In this document: one piece after another, positions 1 through 8,000 of the stretch
Numbering within the stretch: position 1 is the first letter of the stretch
Layout of the letters: the number at the start of each line of letters is the position of its first letter
Source of the DNA: [Mycobacterium] fortunisiensis
Lineage (GTDB): Bacteria; Actinomycetota; Actinomycetes; Mycobacteriales; Mycobacteriaceae
Assembly: GCF_019050325.1 (NCBI RefSeq)
Contig: NZ_VOMB01000016.1
Span: forward strand, 459,548-523,547
Direction: 5' to 3'
DNA: 64,000 nucleotides
Position numbers and translations under genes: made by a program
Notes under the pieces: model-generated
Database searches by the model: none
Told to the model about the DNA's origin: nothing
Seen by the model: only the letters and a program-made list of their open reading frames with translations

Positions 1-1076
1 TCCGGCGTGATGTCCATTTCCTTGGCCAGCTCTTCGGGCGTGGGCTCGCGGCCCAGGTCCTGCAGCAGCTCGCGCTGGATGCGGCCGAGCTTGTTGATCA
101 CCTCGACCATGTGCACCGGGATACGGATGGTGCGGGCCTGGTCGGCCATGGCGCGGGTGATGGCCTGACGGATCCACCAGGTGGCGTACGTGGAGAACTT
201 GTAGCCCTTGGTGTAGTCGAACTTCTCGACCGCACGGATCAGACCCAGGTTGCCTTCCTGGATGAGGTCGAGGAAGGCCATGCCGCGGCCGGTGTAGCGC
301 TTGGCCAGCGAGACCACCAGGCGCAGGTTGGCTTCCAGCAGATGGTTTTTCGCGCGGTCGCCGTCGCGGCAAATCCACTGATAGTCGCGCCGCACCTGGG
401 TGGTGAGCTTTTCGCCCTTCGCGGCGAACTCGCTCATCTTCTGGGTGGCGAACAGGCCGGCCTCGATCCGCTTGGCGAGCTCGACCTCCTCCTCGGCGTT
501 GAGCAGGGCGACCTTGCCGATCTGCTTCAGGTAGGCGCGGACGGAGTCGGCCGAAGCGGTGAGCTCGGCGTCCTTGCGGGCCTGCCGCAGCGCTTCGGAC
601 TCTTCTTCGTCCCAGACGAAGTCGCCGGAGGCCTTGTCCTTCTCGGAGGGCTCGGGGTGCTCGTCGTCACTCTTGGCCGTCTTGGCTGCCGTCTTGGCGG
701 GCTTGGCGTCCTTGCCTTCCTCGGCATCATCGTCTTCTTCGTCCTCGTCGGACTCTTCGATGTCCTCGTCGGTGCCGAGATCGTCGTCGAGCTCGAGGTC
801 GGTGTCCTCGACCTCGAGGTCTTCGCCCGGTTCGGCCTCCAGATCGTCGGTGGCCTCCAGATCGTCGTTGACGTCTTCGGGTTTGGTTGCCGCGCCTTTG
901 GCCGCCCGCTTGGCCGGGGCCTTCTTGGCGGGGGCCCGCTTCGTGGCGGTAGCACCCTCGGCCTTGGCGGCTGTGCTCTTGGCTGCCCGCTTGGCCGGGG
1001 CCTTCTTGGCGGGAGTCTTGGTAGCGGTGCGCTTCACCGGCTCGTCGGTCGCCGGGCTTGCTTTTGTCGCTGCCAC
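1..1076 (-). CDS. sigA: Primary RNA polymerase sigma factor SigA, 3' end cut by window edge
   Basis: Housekeeping sigma-70 factor that directs RNA polymerase core to most promoters. About 358 codons are present, read from a GTG at 1076; the C-terminal part (regions 3 and 4) lies outside the window. The N-terminal 100 residues are Lys/Ala/Pro-rich repeats (KKAPAKRAA twice), followed by an acidic stretch of Asp/Glu runs, as in mycobacterial SigA/MysA. Then come region 1.2 ([17 protein letters not shown]) and region 2, with [32 protein letters not shown] and [15 protein letters not shown] clearly readable. A purine-rich ribosome site (GGAAAGGG) sits just upstream of the GTG. It follows ppgK in the same direction after a 205-bp gap that holds its own leader. 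The identification is secure; only completeness is limited. Confidence 0.97.
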   Translation of the reverse strand, partial: MAATKASPATDEPVKRTATKTPAKKAPAKRAAKSTAAKAEGATATKRAPAKKAPAKRAAKGAATKPEDVNDDLEATDDLEAEPGEDLEVEDTDLELDDDLGTDEDIEESDEDEEDDDAEEGKDAKPAKTAAKTAKSDDEHPEPSEKDKASGDFVWDEEESEALRQARKDAELTASADSVRAYLKQIGKVALLNAEEEVELAKRIEAGLFATQKMSEFAAKGEKLTTQVRRDYQWICRDGDRAKNHLLEANLRLVVSLAKRYTGRGMAFLDLIQEGNLGLIRAVEKFDYTKGYKFSTYATWWIRQAITRAMADQARTIRIPVHMVEVINKLGRIQRELLQDLGREPTPEELAKEMDITP

Positions 1077-1102
1077 GTACACCCTTTCCGTCTCACGAAA
1101 TT

Positions 1103-1131
1103 CTCGGTGGATATGGGCATACTCCACCGAG
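1103..1131 (-). promoter_or_regulatory. Hairpin in the sigA 5' leader
   Basis: Read on the minus strand, CTCGGTGGA pairs perfectly with TCCACCGAG and the stem continues by three A-T pairs past one bulged base, closing on a 4-nt loop. It ends about 27 nt before the sigA GTG and is followed by AATTTCG, which is not a U-tract, so it is more likely a leader structure than a terminator. The rest of the 1077-1281 gap should hold the sigA promoter; I cannot place a convincing -10/-35 pair. Confidence 0.45.
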
Positions 1132-1281
1132 AGCGTCTGCTATCGAATGTTGGCGTTGTCATCTGCTGGGATAGTCACCGCTATTCGGTAGGCGGCCGCC
1201 GTGGACCATTGTAACGACACTGTGGGTGTTCGCCGTGCCGAGCGGCCGTTTTCGGCGCCCCGGGCAGTCGAGCCAGCGAAG

Positions 1282-2091
1282 TTACCGACCGGTAGCTTGC
1301 GGGTCCGTGACTCCTGGAATCTGGCTCGCCATGGCGGCGCCGACGATCCCCGCGGTGTTGAGCAGCGCGGCCGGCACGATCGGGGTGCGGATCTTGAGCA
1401 GCGGCAGCCACTTGTCGGATTTGCGGCTGATCCCGCCGCCGGCGATGAACAGGTCCGGCCAGATCGCGTTCTCGATCGTCACCAGAACTTTGTTCACCTC
1501 CTCGCTCCACCGGGCATAGTTCCAGCCCTTGCGCTCCTTGACCGAGGATGCCGCGCGGTGCTCGGCCTCCTTGCCGTCTACCTGCAGATGGCCAAATTCG
1601 GTGTTGGGCAACAACACTCCGTTGTGGATCACCGCCGATCCGATCCCGGTGCCGAAGGTGAGCAGCACGACGACGCCGGAGTTGTCCTTGCCCGCTCCGT
1701 AATGCTCCTCGGCGAGGCCCGCGGCGTCGGCGTCGTTGAGCACGGTCACCGGTAGCCCGCCGAGTGCGCCGCCGATCACCTCGACGGCATTCACACCGAT
1801 CCAGCCCTTGTCGACGTTGGCCGCGGTGCGCACGATGCCGCTGGTGACCACGCCCGGGTACGTGACGCCCACACTGCCGGTCCAGCCGAACTCCGCCACC
1901 ACCGCCGCAACCGACTTCGCCACCGCTTCCGGGGTGGCCGGCTGCGGCGTGTCGAGCTTGAACCGCTCACCGATCAGCTGTCCGGTGTCGAGGTCGACGA
2001 TGCCGCCCTTGATTCCACTGCCACCGACGTCGACCCCGAATCCGCGGCGCTGCGTGCCGGCGGGTGCTGGGTCTGCTGCGGGTGCGGTCAT
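1282..2091 (-). CDS. ppgK: Polyphosphate glucokinase
   Basis: Strictly or preferentially polyphosphate-dependent glucokinase (ROK fold), cytosolic, making glucose 6-phosphate. 269 aa, the expected length for the actinobacterial family. Visible elements: phosphate-binding segment FGVDVGGSGIKGGIVDLDTG near residue 18, the sugar-binding LNDADAAGLAEEHYGAG near 130, the second phosphate segment TFGTGIGSA near 155, and the family-typical NTEFGHLQVDGKEAE near 175. It starts at an ATG at 2091 and is upstream of sigA in the same orientation, the arrangement seen in other mycobacteria. It is divergent from the inositol monophosphatase gene, with about 125 bp between the two starts. Confidence 0.95.
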   Translation of the reverse strand: MTAPAADPAPAGTQRRGFGVDVGGSGIKGGIVDLDTGQLIGERFKLDTPQPATPEAVAKSVAAVVAEFGWTGSVGVTYPGVVTSGIVRTAANVDKGWIGVNAVEVIGGALGGLPVTVLNDADAAGLAEEHYGAGKDNSGVVVLLTFGTGIGSAVIHNGVLLPNTEFGHLQVDGKEAEHRAASSVKERKGWNYARWSEEVNKVLVTIENAIWPDLFIAGGGISRKSDKWLPLLKIRTPIVPAALLNTAGIVGAAMASQIPGVTDPQATGR

Positions 2092-2216
2092 GGGCGCTCC
2101 TTTGCGGGGCAGTCGGACGAACCAAGGCGCGCTCCCACCCTAGTCGTTACGCCGCGCACCGGGGTTCAACGTTTCGCCGAAGCGACTTTTCGGCCGGAAG
2201 ATGTTGCGATGGACTC

Positions 2217-3074
2217 GTGACCGACAACAGATTCGATGCTCCCGCATTGCGGGCGGTGGCCGAGCAACTGGCCGCCGGGGCCGCAGAGTTCGTCGCGCGT
2301 CGCCGTGCCGAGGTGTTCGGCACCGCAGCGTGTTCCGGCGGCACCCGGGTACGTGACGATGTGCGCACTGTCAGATCTAAGAGCACTCCGACCGACCCCG
2401 TCACGATCGTCGACACCGAAACCGAGCGCTGGCTACGTGAGCAGTTGGCGGTGCTGCGCCCGGGCGAGGCCGTCCTGGGTGAGGAAGAGGGCGGCGAACG
2501 TGATGGCCGGCGCGGGGTGAGTTGGGTGCTCGACCCGATCGACGGCACGGTGAACTTCGTCTACGGAATCCCGGCTTATGCGGTGTCGGTGGCCGTGCAG
2601 TACGACGGACACTCGGTGGCCGGCGCTGTGGCCGACGTGCCGGCCGGCGACGTGTATTCGGCGGCGCTGGGACAGGGGGCCGAGGTGATCCGGGACGGGG
2701 TACGGACCCGGCTGCGGTGCAGCACGGTCGACGACTTGACCATGACCTTGCTGGGCACCGGGTTCGCCTACGACCCCGACCGGCGGGCGCGGCAGGCCGC
2801 GGTGCTGGCGACGATGCTGCCGGTGGTGCGCGACGTGCGCCGGATCGGATCCTGTGCACTCGACCTGTGCATGGTGGCCGCCGGTCGGCTGGACGCCTAC
2901 TACGAGGAGGGCGTGCAGGTCTGGGACTGGGCCGCGGCGGCCCTGATCGCCGCCGAGGCCGGGGCCACGGTGTGGCTGCCGACCGCTACCGGCGCCGAGG
3001 CGGTGGGGGCGGCGGCACCCGGTGTCGCCGACGTCTTGCACCGGGCGTTAGCAGATGCCGGTATGGATCTTTGA
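2217..3074 (+). CDS. suhB: Inositol-1-monophosphatase family protein (SuhB/ImpA type)
   Basis: Mg2+-dependent dephosphorylation of inositol 1-phosphate, feeding phosphatidylinositol, mannoside and mycothiol synthesis; cytosolic. The reading frame is open further upstream, but the start chosen is GTG 2217, which gives 285 aa, the family length, and removes a non-conserved N-terminus. Diagnostic motifs are all present: GEEEGG (metal-binding Glu), WVLDPIDGTVNF (the DPIDGT signature) and WDWAAAALIAAEAG at the C-terminus. The 3' end overlaps the convergent cei gene by 27 bp. Function by family is secure; the in vivo substrate could be another small phosphate ester. Confidence 0.93.
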   Translation: MTDNRFDAPALRAVAEQLAAGAAEFVARRRAEVFGTAACSGGTRVRDDVRTVRSKSTPTDPVTIVDTETERWLREQLAVLRPGEAVLGEEEGGERDGRRGVSWVLDPIDGTVNFVYGIPAYAVSVAVQYDGHSVAGAVADVPAGDVYSAALGQGAEVIRDGVRTRLRCSTVDDLTMTLLGTGFAYDPDRRARQAAVLATMLPVVRDVRRIGSCALDLCMVAAGRLDAYYEEGVQVWDWAAAALIAAEAGATVWLPTATGAEAVGAAAPGVADVLHRALADAGMDL

Positions 3075-3698
3075 CAGCAGTTCGGGGTCGGACGGTGCGG
3101 TGGCGTCGGGCCGGAGGCTGGCCAGTACCGCGTTGATGTTGTCGTTGCTGGTCAGTTCGCTGAACTCGGTGCCCAGCGCCAGGTCGACGCCGGTGTCGGG
3201 CCGGTCGTCCTGGTACAGCTCGGTGCACGGCGCGACCAGCCACAGGGCGGCCGCGGCGCCACGCCCGGTCGGGCCGAACCGGATCTGGCCCTGGCACTCC
3301 AGGCGCGTGGTGGCGTAGATGGGATCGTTGGCGGCCTCGGGTTGGGCGAAGCCCAGATCGCGCAGCGCACCGGCGATCTCGCCGGCCTGACCGCCCTGGC
3401 CGCTGGCGTTGAGCACCCGGATCTTGGTCTCGGCCAGCGGTGCCGGGGTGACCTCGATCATCGCCGAGCGGGCCACCAGCTCGCCCAGCTTGGGAGTTGC
3501 CGGGTCGGTGGCCGGCGGCGGGTTGTTGCAGACCGTGGCCTCGTGCACATCGGTGGGCTGGTTGAGCGCGATGATCCACACGATCAGCGTCACCAGCGCG
3601 AGCGCGGTGACGAGCACGATGCCGGGGACGAAACTGCGCCGACGGAAGGGGCGACCGTGTCGGTCGAAGGCGGTGCCGTCGGTGATTTGCGCGACCAC
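3048..3698 (-). CDS. cei: Cell envelope integrity protein with LytR_C domain (Cei)
   Basis: 216-aa membrane-anchored protein matching the mycobacterial Cei family (Rv2700). A short cytoplasmic N-terminus with RRRSF is followed by one membrane span (about residues 24-44, GIVLVTALALVTLIVWIIAL), then an extracytoplasmic region with a LytR_C fold around residues 85-190, beginning TKIRVLNASGQGGQAGEIAGAL. Two cysteines outside the membrane (CNNPP and LECQG, plus APCTEL) could form disulfides. GTG start at 3698. The M. tuberculosis protein is known to be needed for envelope integrity and virulence; the biochemical role is not established. Convergent overlap with suhB. Confidence 0.9.
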   Translation of the reverse strand: MVAQITDGTAFDRHGRPFRRRSFVPGIVLVTALALVTLIVWIIALNQPTDVHEATVCNNPPPATDPATPKLGELVARSAMIEVTPAPLAETKIRVLNASGQGGQAGEIAGALRDLGFAQPEAANDPIYATTRLECQGQIRFGPTGRGAAAALWLVAPCTELYQDDRPDTGVDLALGTEFSELTSNDNINAVLASLRPDATAPSDPELLSKIHTGIC

Positions 3699-3863
3699 AC
3701 ATGCACTCTAAGGGCTACCGCGTGCGCTGACGCAGCAGAGCTCAGACGGTAGTGTGATGTAAATCACACTATAACGTGTGGCAATACGGGCACGAATCAT
3801 TTGGGGAATGCGTTCGACGCTGGTACAAAGCTCTGCTGCAAGGTAAGGGAGGGGACACAGACG

Positions 3864-4166
3864 ATGGCTACCGACTACGACGCCCCGCGACGATCAGAAG
3901 CTGACGAAGTTTCCGAGGACTCGCTCGAAGAGCTCAAGGCACGGCGCAACGAGGCGCAATCCGCGGTGGTGGATGTCGACGAATCCGAGACCGCAGAGTC
4001 GTTCGAACTGCCGGGCGCAGACCTGTCCGGTGAGGAACTGTCGGTGCGGGTGGTGCCGAAGCAGGCCGACGAGTTCACCTGCTCCAGCTGCTTTCTGGTG
4101 CATCACCGCAGCCGGCTGGCGAGCGAGAAGAACGGCGTGATGATCTGCACGGACTGCGCCGCCTGA
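3864..4166 (+). CDS. DUF4193 zinc-ribbon protein
   Basis: 100-aa acidic protein, orthologue of Rv2699c by context and sequence. The start is ATG 3864, behind a strong ribosome site (AGGTAAGGGAGGGGA). The N-terminal 60 residues are acidic and probably unstructured; the C-terminus has two CxxC knuckles (FTCSSCFLVHHR and ICTDCAA), a probable zinc site. The family is highly conserved and abundant in actinobacteria, but no activity is known to me. It ends just before a 26-bp tandem repeat array and is convergent with the DUF3093 gene. Confidence 0.9.
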   Translation: MATDYDAPRRSEADEVSEDSLEELKARRNEAQSAVVDVDESETAESFELPGADLSGEELSVRVVPKQADEFTCSSCFLVHHRSRLASEKNGVMICTDCAA

Positions 4167-4167
4167 C

Positions 4168-4258
4168 GCGGCTCAGCCGCGGCGGCCGGATTCGCGGCTC
4201 AGCCGCTACGGCCGGATTCGCGGCTCAGCCGCTACGGCCGGATTCGCGGCTCAGCCGC
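4168..4258. repeat. 26-bp tandem repeat, 3.5 copies, each with a 13-nt palindrome
   Basis: The palindrome GCGGCTCAGCCGC recurs at 4168, 4194, 4220 and 4246, exactly 26 bp apart, separated by spacers (TA or GG)CGGCCGGATTC. The last copy contains the stop codon of the DUF3093 gene. It lies between two convergent genes, so each copy could fold as a small hairpin and the array could act as a bidirectional terminator. Confidence 0.85.
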
Positions 4259-4730
4259 GGAGCGCAGCCAGAACACGATCCGGATGTCGAGAGCTGATCA
4301 GCCAGTACGGGGTGGGGTCATCCGGATCATCGAGTACCACCAGGACCATGGGGCCGATCCAGGCCCGGTGCACGACGTAGGCCGCCGGATCGAGTTGGCG
4401 GCCCAATGCGGCCGACTTGGCCGATCGCGGGACCTCGGCAGAACGGGAAATGACGCTGGTCGGCAGGTGCGCGTCGCCGATGCACAACTCGGTGTCACCG
4501 CCGCCGCGCTGCACCACCTTCACCTCGGTTTTGCTGAACCACGTCAACACCGCGGCCGCCACGCCGAACAGAAGTACGTACGGCAGCCACGCCGGGATGG
4601 CCGGCGCCGCCAGTCCGATCTCGAACGCGATCACTCCTGCCAGCACCGCAGCGGGCAGCGACCACCACCACGGCACCCACAGACGTTCCCGATAGCGAAC
4701 GCTTTGGGTGGTTGCACGCGTGTCCGACAC
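4251..4730 (-). CDS. DUF3093 membrane protein
   Basis: 159-aa protein with two adjacent membrane spans near the N-terminus ([20 protein letters not shown] and [18 protein letters not shown]), then a soluble domain ending [16 protein letters not shown], typical of DUF3093 (Rv2698). The start is GTG 4730 ([20 protein letters not shown]), only 25 bp from the divergent dut start; the longer frame would run through dut. Function unknown to me. It may cooperate with dut or the DUF3710 gene, since this trio is conserved across actinobacteria. Confidence 0.85.
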   Translation of the reverse strand: MSDTRATTQSVRYRERLWVPWWWSLPAAVLAGVIAFEIGLAAPAIPAWLPYVLLFGVAAAVLTWFSKTEVKVVQRGGGDTELCIGDAHLPTSVISRSAEVPRSAKSAALGRQLDPAAYVVHRAWIGPMVLVVLDDPDDPTPYWLISSRHPDRVLAALRG

Positions 4731-4755
4731 GCGGCTCAGAGTAATCTGTGACGTC

Positions 4756-5220
4756 GTGTCCAACACTCTGGCGGTCGTCCGATTGGACCGCGAACTACCG
4801 ATGCCCACCCGGGCGCACGATGGTGATGCGGGCGTAGACCTCTACAGCGCGCAGGATGTCGAACTCGCCCCCGGGCAACGGGCGCTGGTGCCCACCGGAG
4901 TGGCCGTGGCCATCCCGCACGGAATGGTGGGGCTGGTGCATCCGCGGTCGGGTCTGGCTGCCCGGGTGGGGCTTTCGATCGTCAACAGCCCGGGCACGAT
5001 CGACGCCGGCTATCGCGGTGAGATCAAGGTTTCCCTGATCAATCTGGACCCCGACACGCCGATCGTGGTCAACCGTGGCGACCGGATTGCCCAGTTGTTG
5101 GTACAGCGGGTAGAACTGCCCGAGTTGGTCGAGGTGACCTCGTTCGACGAGGCCGGCCTGGCTGACACCTCCCGTGGCGACGGTGGCCACGGTTCCTCCG
5201 GCGGACATGCGAGTTTGTGA
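4756..5220 (+). CDS. dut: dUTP diphosphatase
   Basis: Hydrolyses dUTP to dUMP and pyrophosphate, preventing uracil incorporation into DNA; trimeric, cytosolic. GTG 4756 gives 154 aa, the same length as the M. tuberculosis enzyme. Trimeric dUTPase motifs are in order: [30 protein letters not shown] (motifs 2-3, PRSGLA), [22 protein letters not shown], and the flexible C-terminal arm [14 protein letters not shown]. The start is 25 bp from a divergent gene, suggesting leaderless or near-leaderless transcription. The stop overlaps the next gene (TGATG). Confidence 0.96.
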   Translation: MSNTLAVVRLDRELPMPTRAHDGDAGVDLYSAQDVELAPGQRALVPTGVAVAIPHGMVGLVHPRSGLAARVGLSIVNSPGTIDAGYRGEIKVSLINLDPDTPIVVNRGDRIAQLLVQRVELPELVEVTSFDEAGLADTSRGDGGHGSSGGHASL

Positions 5221-6020
5221 TGGCATTCGGAAAACGTAAGAACGACAAGGCAGACCAGACCGACGACGAGCTGGTCGAACCGTCGGCGCCGGCAGATGCG
5301 GCGGCGGTGCTCGACGAGCCCCGGGACGACGACGGGGATTTCGACGGCCCGTTCGATGTCGAGGACTTCGACGACCCGGCGGTGGCGGCCCAGGGGCGGC
5401 TCGATCTCGGTTCCGTACTGATCCCCATGCCCGACGGCGGGCAGGTGCAGGTCGAGCTCAACGAGGCCGGGGCGCCCAGCGCGGTCTGGGTGATGACGCC
5501 CAACGGCCGGTTCACCGTCGCCGCGTACGCCGCTCCCAAGAGCGCGGGCCTGTGGCGCGAGGTGGCCGGCGAGCTGGCCGAGTCGCTGCGCAAGGACGCC
5601 GGCTCGGTCAGCATCCAGGACGGTCCGTGGGGCCGTGAGGTGGTCGGGGTGGGCAACGGCGGCGTCGTGCGCTTCATCGGTGTCGACGGTTACCGCTGGA
5701 TGGTGCGCTGTGTGGTCAACGGCGCCCCGGAAACCATCGACGCGTTGGCCGATGAGGCACGGGCCGCACTGGCTGACAGCGTGATTCGCCGCGGTGACAC
5801 CCCGCTGCCGGTGCGGACGCCGCTACCGGTGCAGCTGCCCGAGCCGATGGCGGCTCAACTGCAGCAGGCGGCGCAGCAGGCCGCGATGCAGCAGGCGGCG
5901 CAGCAGCTCGCCGCGGCCGCCCAGGCCTTGCCGCAGGACCAGCCGCCGGCCGAACCGGCGGCCCGCCGCAGCGTCCAGGGCTCGGCGATGCAGCAGCTGC
6001 GCACCATCACCGGCGGCTGA
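5220..6020 (+). CDS. DUF3710 protein
   Basis: 266-aa cytosolic protein of the actinobacterial DUF3710 family (Rv2696c position). ATG 5220 overlaps the dut stop by one base, implying translational coupling. The N-terminus is charged and acidic (residues 1-55), the core is residues 60-195 with WVMTPNGRFTVAAYAAPKSAGLW and GRFIGVDGYRWMVRC-like segments, and the C-terminus is a Gln/Ala-rich low-complexity tail (QQAAQQAAMQQAAQQ). No catalytic motif is recognised; function is unknown to me. Confidence 0.88.
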   Translation: MAFGKRKNDKADQTDDELVEPSAPADAAAVLDEPRDDDGDFDGPFDVEDFDDPAVAAQGRLDLGSVLIPMPDGGQVQVELNEAGAPSAVWVMTPNGRFTVAAYAAPKSAGLWREVAGELAESLRKDAGSVSIQDGPWGREVVGVGNGGVVRFIGVDGYRWMVRCVVNGAPETIDALADEARAALADSVIRRGDTPLPVRTPLPVQLPEPMAAQLQQAAQQAAMQQAAQQLAAAAQALPQDQPPAEPAARRSVQGSAMQQLRTITGG

Positions 6021-6022
6021 GT

Positions 6023-6802
6023 TCAGCCCGCTTGGTTGTCACTGGCGGCCCTGTCACTGGCGGCCCTGTCACTGGTGGCACTGTCACTGGTGGCACTGTC
6101 GCCGGTCGCTTCGGCCAGCGCCGCCACGCACGCCGCCCCGAGGACACCGGTGTCCAGACCCATCTGCTCGAGGGTGACCGACCGCAGCGCCGCCTGTGGT
6201 GCCGCGGCCACCCATTCGTAGCCGACCTCGGCCGGATGCACAGGGTCGTCGGTAGCCACCGCGACACCCATGGGGACCCGCAGCCCTTCGAGTTCGGCGC
6301 CCTCGGGCGCCCGGTAGCCGGCGGCCTCTTCCATCGCATCCGGCAGGTCCGGCCACAGGCCCACCCAGGAGCGGGCCAATTCGTCGGCCAGCCACGGCGG
6401 GCTCGAGGCGCGCATCTGCGCGACGGTGGCCGCGAGGCCGTCGCGACGCAACGACTCGGCTGATTGCCGGGCCAACAGCGCGGCGGGCGCGTGCTGCGAC
6501 GAACCGGTCCACGGCGGGAGCGCAGCCAGCACCGCCACCGCGCGGCTGGGATGGTCGAGGGCCCACCTGGCGGCCACAACGGCGCCGATGGACACCCCAC
6601 CGACCGCGATGGGGCCGGACCGGGCAGCCTCGTCGAGGGCGTGCAGATAGCCCTTGACGAGCTTCTCCGGCGTCGGCGGCGGGGTCACAACGAGCGCGCC
6701 CGCGTCGTGCAGCGCAGCGGAGAAGGCCCGGTAGACATAGTTGTCATCGGAGCCGGTACCGGGCAGCAGAACGGTTGGGACACCGCGCAGGATGACGTTC
6801 AT
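6023..6802 (-). CDS. Alpha/beta-hydrolase-fold protein
   Basis: 259 aa from ATG 6802 (a GTG lies one codon upstream). Alpha/beta hydrolase features: oxyanion segment VLLPGTGSDDNYVYRAF near the N-terminus and a nucleophile elbow VGGVSIGAVVAARWAL (GVSIG, Ser nucleophile). The catalytic His is probably in the DDPVHPAEVGYEW segment or nearby. The substrate is unknown. The C-terminus ends in four 5-residue repeats (SATSD twice, RAASD twice), encoded by four 15-bp DNA repeats, longer than I would expect for the M. tuberculosis counterpart (Rv2695). Convergent with the DUF3710 gene. Confidence 0.82.
   Translation of the reverse strand: MNVILRGVPTVLLPGTGSDDNYVYRAFSAALHDAGALVVTPPPTPEKLVKGYLHALDEAARSGPIAVGGVSIGAVVAARWALDHPSRAVAVLAALPPWTGSSQHAPAALLARQSAESLRRDGLAATVAQMRASSPPWLADELARSWVGLWPDLPDAMEEAAGYRAPEGAELEGLRVPMGVAVATDDPVHPAEVGYEWVAAAPQAALRSVTLEQMGLDTGVLGAACVAALAEATGDSATSDSATSDRAASDRAASDNQAG
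6038..6097. repeat. Four 15-bp tandem repeats inside the hydrolase 3' end
   Basis: Units at 6038, 6053 (GTCACTGGCGGCCCT) and 6068, 6083 (GTCACTGGTGGCACT). They stay in frame and encode repeated Ser/Ala/Asp pentapeptides at the protein C-terminus, a likely site of copy-number variation between strains. Confidence 0.9.
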
Positions 6803-6936
6803 CACACGATCGTGCCTGCCTCGTCAAATCGTCGGCGTGGCGCCCCGCACCCCACGTGGCATTCGCCGAACAAGAGGTCTACCGTGGCCTTGGTTGGGCG
6901 GATTCACAGAGGATCCGCAGAAGGTCAGGAGAGGCC

Positions 6937-7308
6937 ATGGCTACGGCCGAAGGGTATCTGCGCCGGCTAACGCGACGCCTGACGGAAGACCCCGAACAGC
7001 TGGATGTTGAAGAGCTCAGCGACGACGCGGCCAACACCGGCGCGCTGAAGGCGATCGACGCTCAACGCGGTCAAGAAGTGACCATGGTGGGCACCCTGCG
7101 CAGTGTCGAATGTAACGGCAAGGGGTGTTCCGGCGGCGTCAAGGCCGAGCTTTTCGACGGCACCGACACGGTGCAGCTGGTGTGGTTGGGGCAGCGCCGC
7201 ATCCCGGGTATCGAATCGGGCCGCACCCTGCGGGTGCACGGTCGCGTCGGCAAGCTGGAGAACGGCGCCAAGGCGATCTACAACCCCCACTACGAAATTC
7301 AGAAGTGA
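6937..7308 (+). CDS. OB-fold nucleic-acid-binding protein
   Basis: 123 aa; ATG 6937 follows the ribosome site AGGAGAGG. The core is one OB fold (tRNA_anti-like, residues about 45-120: VTMVGTLRSVECNGKGCSGG, then VQLVWLGQRRIPGIESGRTLRVHGRVG and NPHYEI). It corresponds to Rv2694c, a short stand-alone relative of the OB domain of RecG-like or aminoacyl-tRNA-synthetase proteins. The ligand is not known. The stop overlaps the following DUF3159 gene by four bases (GTGA), so the two are probably co-translated. Confidence 0.86.
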   Translation: MATAEGYLRRLTRRLTEDPEQLDVEELSDDAANTGALKAIDAQRGQEVTMVGTLRSVECNGKGCSGGVKAELFDGTDTVQLVWLGQRRIPGIESGRTLRVHGRVGKLENGAKAIYNPHYEIQK

Positions 7309-7991
7309 GCCAGGCCGAAAACAACACCGGCGACGCACCTGCGCCCTCCGAGAGTGAACCGGCACCGGCCCGTGGCGGAGGACGCGCGGTGCTCGACCAG
7401 ATGGGCGGCGCCAGCGGCCTGATCTATTCGTCGCTGCCGGTCGTGGTGTTCGTCCCGGTGTCCACGATGTTCGGGCTGATGCCGGCGATCGCGTCCGCGC
7501 TCGCGGTGGCAACCCTGATCCTGATCTGGCGGTTGGTGCGCCGCGATTCGGTGCAACCGGCGGTGTCGGGTTTTTTCGCCGTCGGGGTGAGCGCGCTCAT
7601 CGCGTATCTGGTGGGGGAGTCGAAAGGCTACTTCCTCCTTGGTATCTGGAGCTCGCTGTTGTATGCCGTGCTATTTGGTGTCTCGGTGATCATCCGGCGC
7701 CCGGTGGTCGGTTACATCTGGGGCTGGGTGAACACCCACGACCGGGCCTGGCGTGACGTCCGCAAGGCGGTGCTGGCCTTCGATGTGGCCACGCTGACCT
7801 GGGTGGCGGTGTTCGCGTCGCGGTTCCTGGTCCAGCAGTACCTGTACGACTCGGACCAGACCGGTTGGCTGGGCGTCGCGCGCATCGCGATGGGCTGGCC
7901 GCTGACCGCCGTTGCCGCGCTCGTGACCTACCTGGCCATCCGCGCCGCGCAGCGTGCCGTGCACGCCCAGGAGGCGGCCCCGGCCCAGTGA
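7305..7991 (+). CDS. DUF3159 integral membrane protein
   Basis: 228 aa from GTG 7305, overlapping the upstream stop (GTGA). After an acidic, probably cytoplasmic, N-terminus come about five to six hydrophobic spans (LIYSSLPVVVFVPVSTMFGL, IASALAVATLILIW, SGFFAVGVSALIAYLV, FLLGIWSSLLYAVLFGVSVI, AVLAFDVATLTWVAVFA, MGWPLTAVAALVTYLAI). The pattern matches DUF3159 (Rv2693c). Its position next to the CeoBC potassium-transport regulators suggests a link with ion or osmotic homeostasis, but this is context only. Confidence 0.86.
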   Translation: MSQAENNTGDAPAPSESEPAPARGGGRAVLDQMGGASGLIYSSLPVVVFVPVSTMFGLMPAIASALAVATLILIWRLVRRDSVQPAVSGFFAVGVSALIAYLVGESKGYFLLGIWSSLLYAVLFGVSVIIRRPVVGYIWGWVNTHDRAWRDVRKAVLAFDVATLTWVAVFASRFLVQQYLYDSDQTGWLGVARIAMGWPLTAVAALVTYLAIRAAQRAVHAQEAAPAQ

Positions 7992-8000
7992 GCCGGGCGG

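Noticed and set aside
111..1214. A long plus-strand frame opposite sigA
   Set aside because: Mirror of the repetitive N-terminus of SigA (Gly/Leu-rich), no start signals; a coding shadow.
4168..4258. Regular repeats that might suggest a CRISPR array
   Set aside because: The spacers are identical rather than unique, the unit is only 26 bp, and no cas genes are present. The same reasoning applies to the palindromes at 24545-24662.
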